A stretch of 64,000 bases of DNA from positions 62,001-126,000 of the forward strand of contig NZ_JACIJH010000012.1 in assembly GCF_014199295.1 (NCBI RefSeq), in the 5' to 3' direction. Each line of letters begins with the position of its first letter. Position 1 is the stretch's first letter. The DNA comes from Sphingopyxis panaciterrulae. GTDB lineage: Bacteria > Pseudomonadota > Alphaproteobacteria > Sphingomonadales > Sphingomonadaceae. The notes beneath the pieces are model-generated. The model searched no databases. It worked only from the letters and a program-made list of their open reading frames with translations, and was not told where the DNA came from. This document shows, one piece after another, positions 61,852-64,000 of this stretch. A program made the position numbers and the translations under genes.

Positions 61852-62616
61852 ATGTCAGGATTCGCTTTGATGCCGCCGCCCGGAACGCGGGTTGCCGTTG
61901 CCGGGGGATGCGGGGGGATGGGGCGCATCTTCACCCGGACCGCGCGCGAAGCCGGCATCGAAGTCGTGGTGCTCGACCTCGCCCGGTCGATCGAGGCCTT
62001 TCCGCCGCCCGAGGGGGTAGAGGCGATTGCGTGCGACGCGTCGGACGAGGCGCAGGTCGCGGCTGCCTTCGACGCGATCGCGGCGGGCGGTGCGCGTCTC
62101 GACGCGCTGGTCAACTTCGTCGGCTTCACCAACGAGCCAAAGCCGATCGAGGCGATGGCGCTGGCCGAATGGAACGAGATCATCGCCGGGTCGCTGACCA
62201 GCGCCTTCCTGCTCAGCCGCGCGGCGATCCCACTGCTGCGGGCGTCTGGAAAGGGCGCGATGATCCATGTCTCGTCGACCTTCGGCGTCTGGGTGCCGCA
62301 GAGCGGTTTCGGCCCCTATGCGGTTGCCAAGGCGGGAATCATCAACCTCGTGCGGGTGCTCGCGACCGAGTGTGGGCCCGATATCCGCGTCAACGGTCTC
62401 GCGCCTGGAATCACCCAGACCGCCTTCCTCGATGGCGGCACCGGCCGCCCGGCAAAGCAGACAAAGACCAATACGGACATGGTCGCCACCATGACCGCCG
62501 CGAAGCGCATCGCCCAACCGGAGGATATGCTCGGCGCTCTGTTCTTCCTGATCGGGCCCGGCTCCGAATATGTCACGTCGCAGACGCTGCACGTCAATGG
62601 AGGGCTGTGGTCGTGA
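61852..62616 (+). CDS. Short-chain dehydrogenase with unusual cofactor loop
   Basis: A 254-residue SDR. The nucleotide loop reads AGGCGGMG (17-24) where TGxxxGxG is usual, and the NNAG strand reads NFVG (88-91). The active site is complete: S141/S142 (IHVSSTFGVW), Y156 and K160 (GPYAVAKAG). 'LDLAR' after the second strand suggests NAD. The C-terminal 'QTLHVNGGLWS' is standard. It overlaps the aldehyde dehydrogenase start by GTGA. A likely role is alcohol-to-carbonyl oxidation next to the aldehyde step; substrate unknown. Confidence 0.88.
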   Translation: MSGFALMPPPGTRVAVAGGCGGMGRIFTRTAREAGIEVVVLDLARSIEAFPPPEGVEAIACDASDEAQVAAAFDAIAAGGARLDALVNFVGFTNEPKPIEAMALAEWNEIIAGSLTSAFLLSRAAIPLLRASGKGAMIHVSSTFGVWVPQSGFGPYAVAKAGIINLVRVLATECGPDIRVNGLAPGITQTAFLDGGTGRPAKQTKTNTDMVATMTAAKRIAQPEDMLGALFFLIGPGSEYVTSQTLHVNGGLWS

Positions 62617-64000
62617 CGCTCGCCCATCAAACCGTCACCAGTTTCATCGACGGCGCCTTCATCCCGGCGCGCGGGCCGGCGCTCGACGTCGTCAATCCCG
62701 CCGACGAGAGCCTCGCCGGCACGCTGCACGAAGCCGATGCCGCCGAGGTGGCGGCCGCCGTCGACAGCGCGGAAAAGGCCTTTCGTACCGGGTCCTGGCC
62801 GGGGCTGAGCGTCGCCGAGCGCAAGCAGGTCTTCCGCCGGATCGCAGATGTCGTCCGCGACAATCTCGACGAACTGGCGGCGCTCGAAACCGCCGCGACG
62901 GGGCAGCCGATCCGCTATTCGCGTTTCATCCAGCTTCCCCGCATCCTCGCCAATTTCGAATTTTACGCCGAATGGCCGAGCTATGCGCTCGAGACCGCGG
63001 CGAGCGAACGCGGGCGCGGCCTGCGCTATGTGCTGCGCGAACCGCTCGGTCCGGTCGCGCTGATCTCGCCGTCCAATGCGCCGACGGCGCTCGCCTCGAC
63101 CAAGATCGCGGCGGCGCTCGCCTTCGGCAATACGTGCGTCGTCAAGACGTCGGAGAATACGCCGCTGGCGCTCGCCCGCTTCGTCGAATTGCTGCACATG
63201 GCGGGGGTGCCCGACGGCGTCGTCAACATGGTCAACGGCCGCGGGGACGTCACGGGCGATGCGATGGTGCGGCACCCGGCGATCCGGGCGGTGTCCTTCA
63301 CCGGCGGCACGGCGACCGCGCGCCATATCGCCGCGGCGGCCGGCGCCGGGCTGAAGCGCATCGATCTGGAACTGGGCGGCAAATCGGCGAATATCGTGAT
63401 GCCGTCGGCCGATCTCGACCGCGCGCTCGACGCCGCGCTGATCGCGGTGTTCACCAACAGCGGCCAGCAATGCTTCGCCGGATCGCGCCTCGTCCTGCAC
63501 CGCGCGATCGCCGAGGATTTTCTCGGCCGCTTCGCCGAGCGGGCCGAGGCGATCCGGGTCGGCCATCCCTATGACGAGGCCGCCGAAAACGGCCCGCTCG
63601 CCCACGCGAACAGCTATGCTCGGGTCGAGCGGATGGTCGCCGAGGCGCGCGAGGATGGCTGCGCGATCCTGGCGGGCGGCGCGCGCGCCGACGGTTTCGA
63701 CAAGGGCTATTATTTCCGGCCGACGGTGGTGCGGGCGCCCTCGAACGATGTGCGCATCTGTCAGGAAGAGGTGTTCGGACCGGTGGCCGCCGCGATCGTC
63801 GTCGATTCGATGGAGGAAGCGATCGCGGTCGCCAATCGCTCGCGCTACGGCCTCGTGTCCTATGTCTGGACCAACGATCTGGCGGAGGCGATGCGCGCCA
63901 CCGAATCGATCGAGGCGGGCTGGATTCATGTGAACACGCCGATGCTGGCGCTCGATCCTCGCTTCCCCTTCGGCGGATACAAGGAATCGGGCGTCGGGCG
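62613..64000 (+). CDS. Aldehyde dehydrogenase (3' end cut by window)
   Basis: NAD(P)-dependent oxidation of an aldehyde to the acid. 462 codons are visible of a usual 480-500. Catalytic residues are present: N155 (ISPSNAPTAL), E253 (RIDLELGGKSAN) and the nucleophile C287 (NSGQQCFAGSRL); the cofactor stretch is TNSGQQ/FTGGTATARHI. The GTG start overlaps the SDR stop as GTGA, preceded by GGAGGGC. The C-terminal 'DPRFPFGGYKESGVG' runs to the edge. It could oxidise the aldehyde released by the cleavage oxygenase, which is inference from position. Confidence 0.93.
   Translation, partial: MTLAHQTVTSFIDGAFIPARGPALDVVNPADESLAGTLHEADAAEVAAAVDSAEKAFRTGSWPGLSVAERKQVFRRIADVVRDNLDELAALETAATGQPIRYSRFIQLPRILANFEFYAEWPSYALETAASERGRGLRYVLREPLGPVALISPSNAPTALASTKIAAALAFGNTCVVKTSENTPLALARFVELLHMAGVPDGVVNMVNGRGDVTGDAMVRHPAIRAVSFTGGTATARHIAAAAGAGLKRIDLELGGKSANIVMPSADLDRALDAALIAVFTNSGQQCFAGSRLVLHRAIAEDFLGRFAERAEAIRVGHPYDEAAENGPLAHANSYARVERMVAEAREDGCAILAGGARADGFDKGYYFRPTVVRAPSNDVRICQEEVFGPVAAAIVVDSMEEAIAVANRSRYGLVSYVWTNDLAEAMRATESIEAGWIHVNTPMLALDPRFPFGGYKESGVG

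Noticed and set aside
1-64000. CRISPR arrays, rRNA genes, insertion sequences, prophage
   Set aside because: No regularly spaced direct repeats, no rRNA-like stretches and no transposase or phage structural gene were seen on either strand.

Overview
The window looks like about 64 kb of chromosome from a high-GC sphingomonad (Alphaproteobacteria, Sphingomonadales; Sphingopyxis-like is my best guess). The reasons are the gene orders hisG-hisD-nusB-thiL-hppA, lppC divergent from rsmI-yraN-gshB, and acpP-fabF-mltG, together with a CarD regulator, a single-cysteine DksA, DUF465 and DUF1465 proteins, a TonB-dependent receptor beside catabolic genes, and many short intergenic inverted repeats of the kinds common in this order. 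No species call can be made from sequence reading alone.

Bases 1-40,300 are mostly core genome. In order they hold: a partial seryl-tRNA synthetase, an ArsR/SRPBCC pair, a serine-rich PEP-CTERM surface protein, DksA, PilZ, DUF465, DUF1465 and a globin-like small protein; histidine and thiamine biosynthesis with a proton-pumping pyrophosphatase; CarD; tRNA modification and translation genes (truA, fmt, def, infC, rsmI); recR, the hrcA-grpE heat-shock pair, rph, rdgB, hemW, xerC, DedA and glutathione synthetase; an LppC-type lipoprotein; uvrB; a membrane HTH-TPR protein; and the acyl-carrier/KAS II/MltG cluster. A Met(CAT) tRNA lies at 40.2-40.3 kb. Nearly every intergenic gap here carries an inverted repeat from a few families.

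Bases 40,400-44,100 hold a low-affinity iron permease-like protein, a membrane PQQ glucose dehydrogenase and a cytochrome b561.

Bases 44,200-64,000 are an accessory, apparently catabolic region in which I found none of those repeats. It has two acyl-CoA dehydrogenases, a LuxR-type regulator, a TonB receptor, a VanA-type Rieske oxygenase, a tightly packed operon (acyl-CoA ligase, DUF1295 membrane enzyme, MFE2-like SDR, nitronate-monooxygenase-like flavoprotein), an MFS transporter, a second packed operon (carotenoid/lignostilbene-type cleavage oxygenase, thiolase with an altered second active-site residue, alpha/beta hydrolase, then a duplicated HxlR regulator), and an SDR-aldehyde dehydrogenase pair that runs off the end. 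A plausible reading is: uptake by the TonB and MFS proteins, oxidative cleavage or demethylation by the two non-haem iron enzymes, oxidation of the resulting aldehyde, CoA activation and beta-oxidation-like chain shortening. The substrate is unknown. A palindromic octamer present three times between the MFS and oxygenase genes is a good candidate operator for local control.
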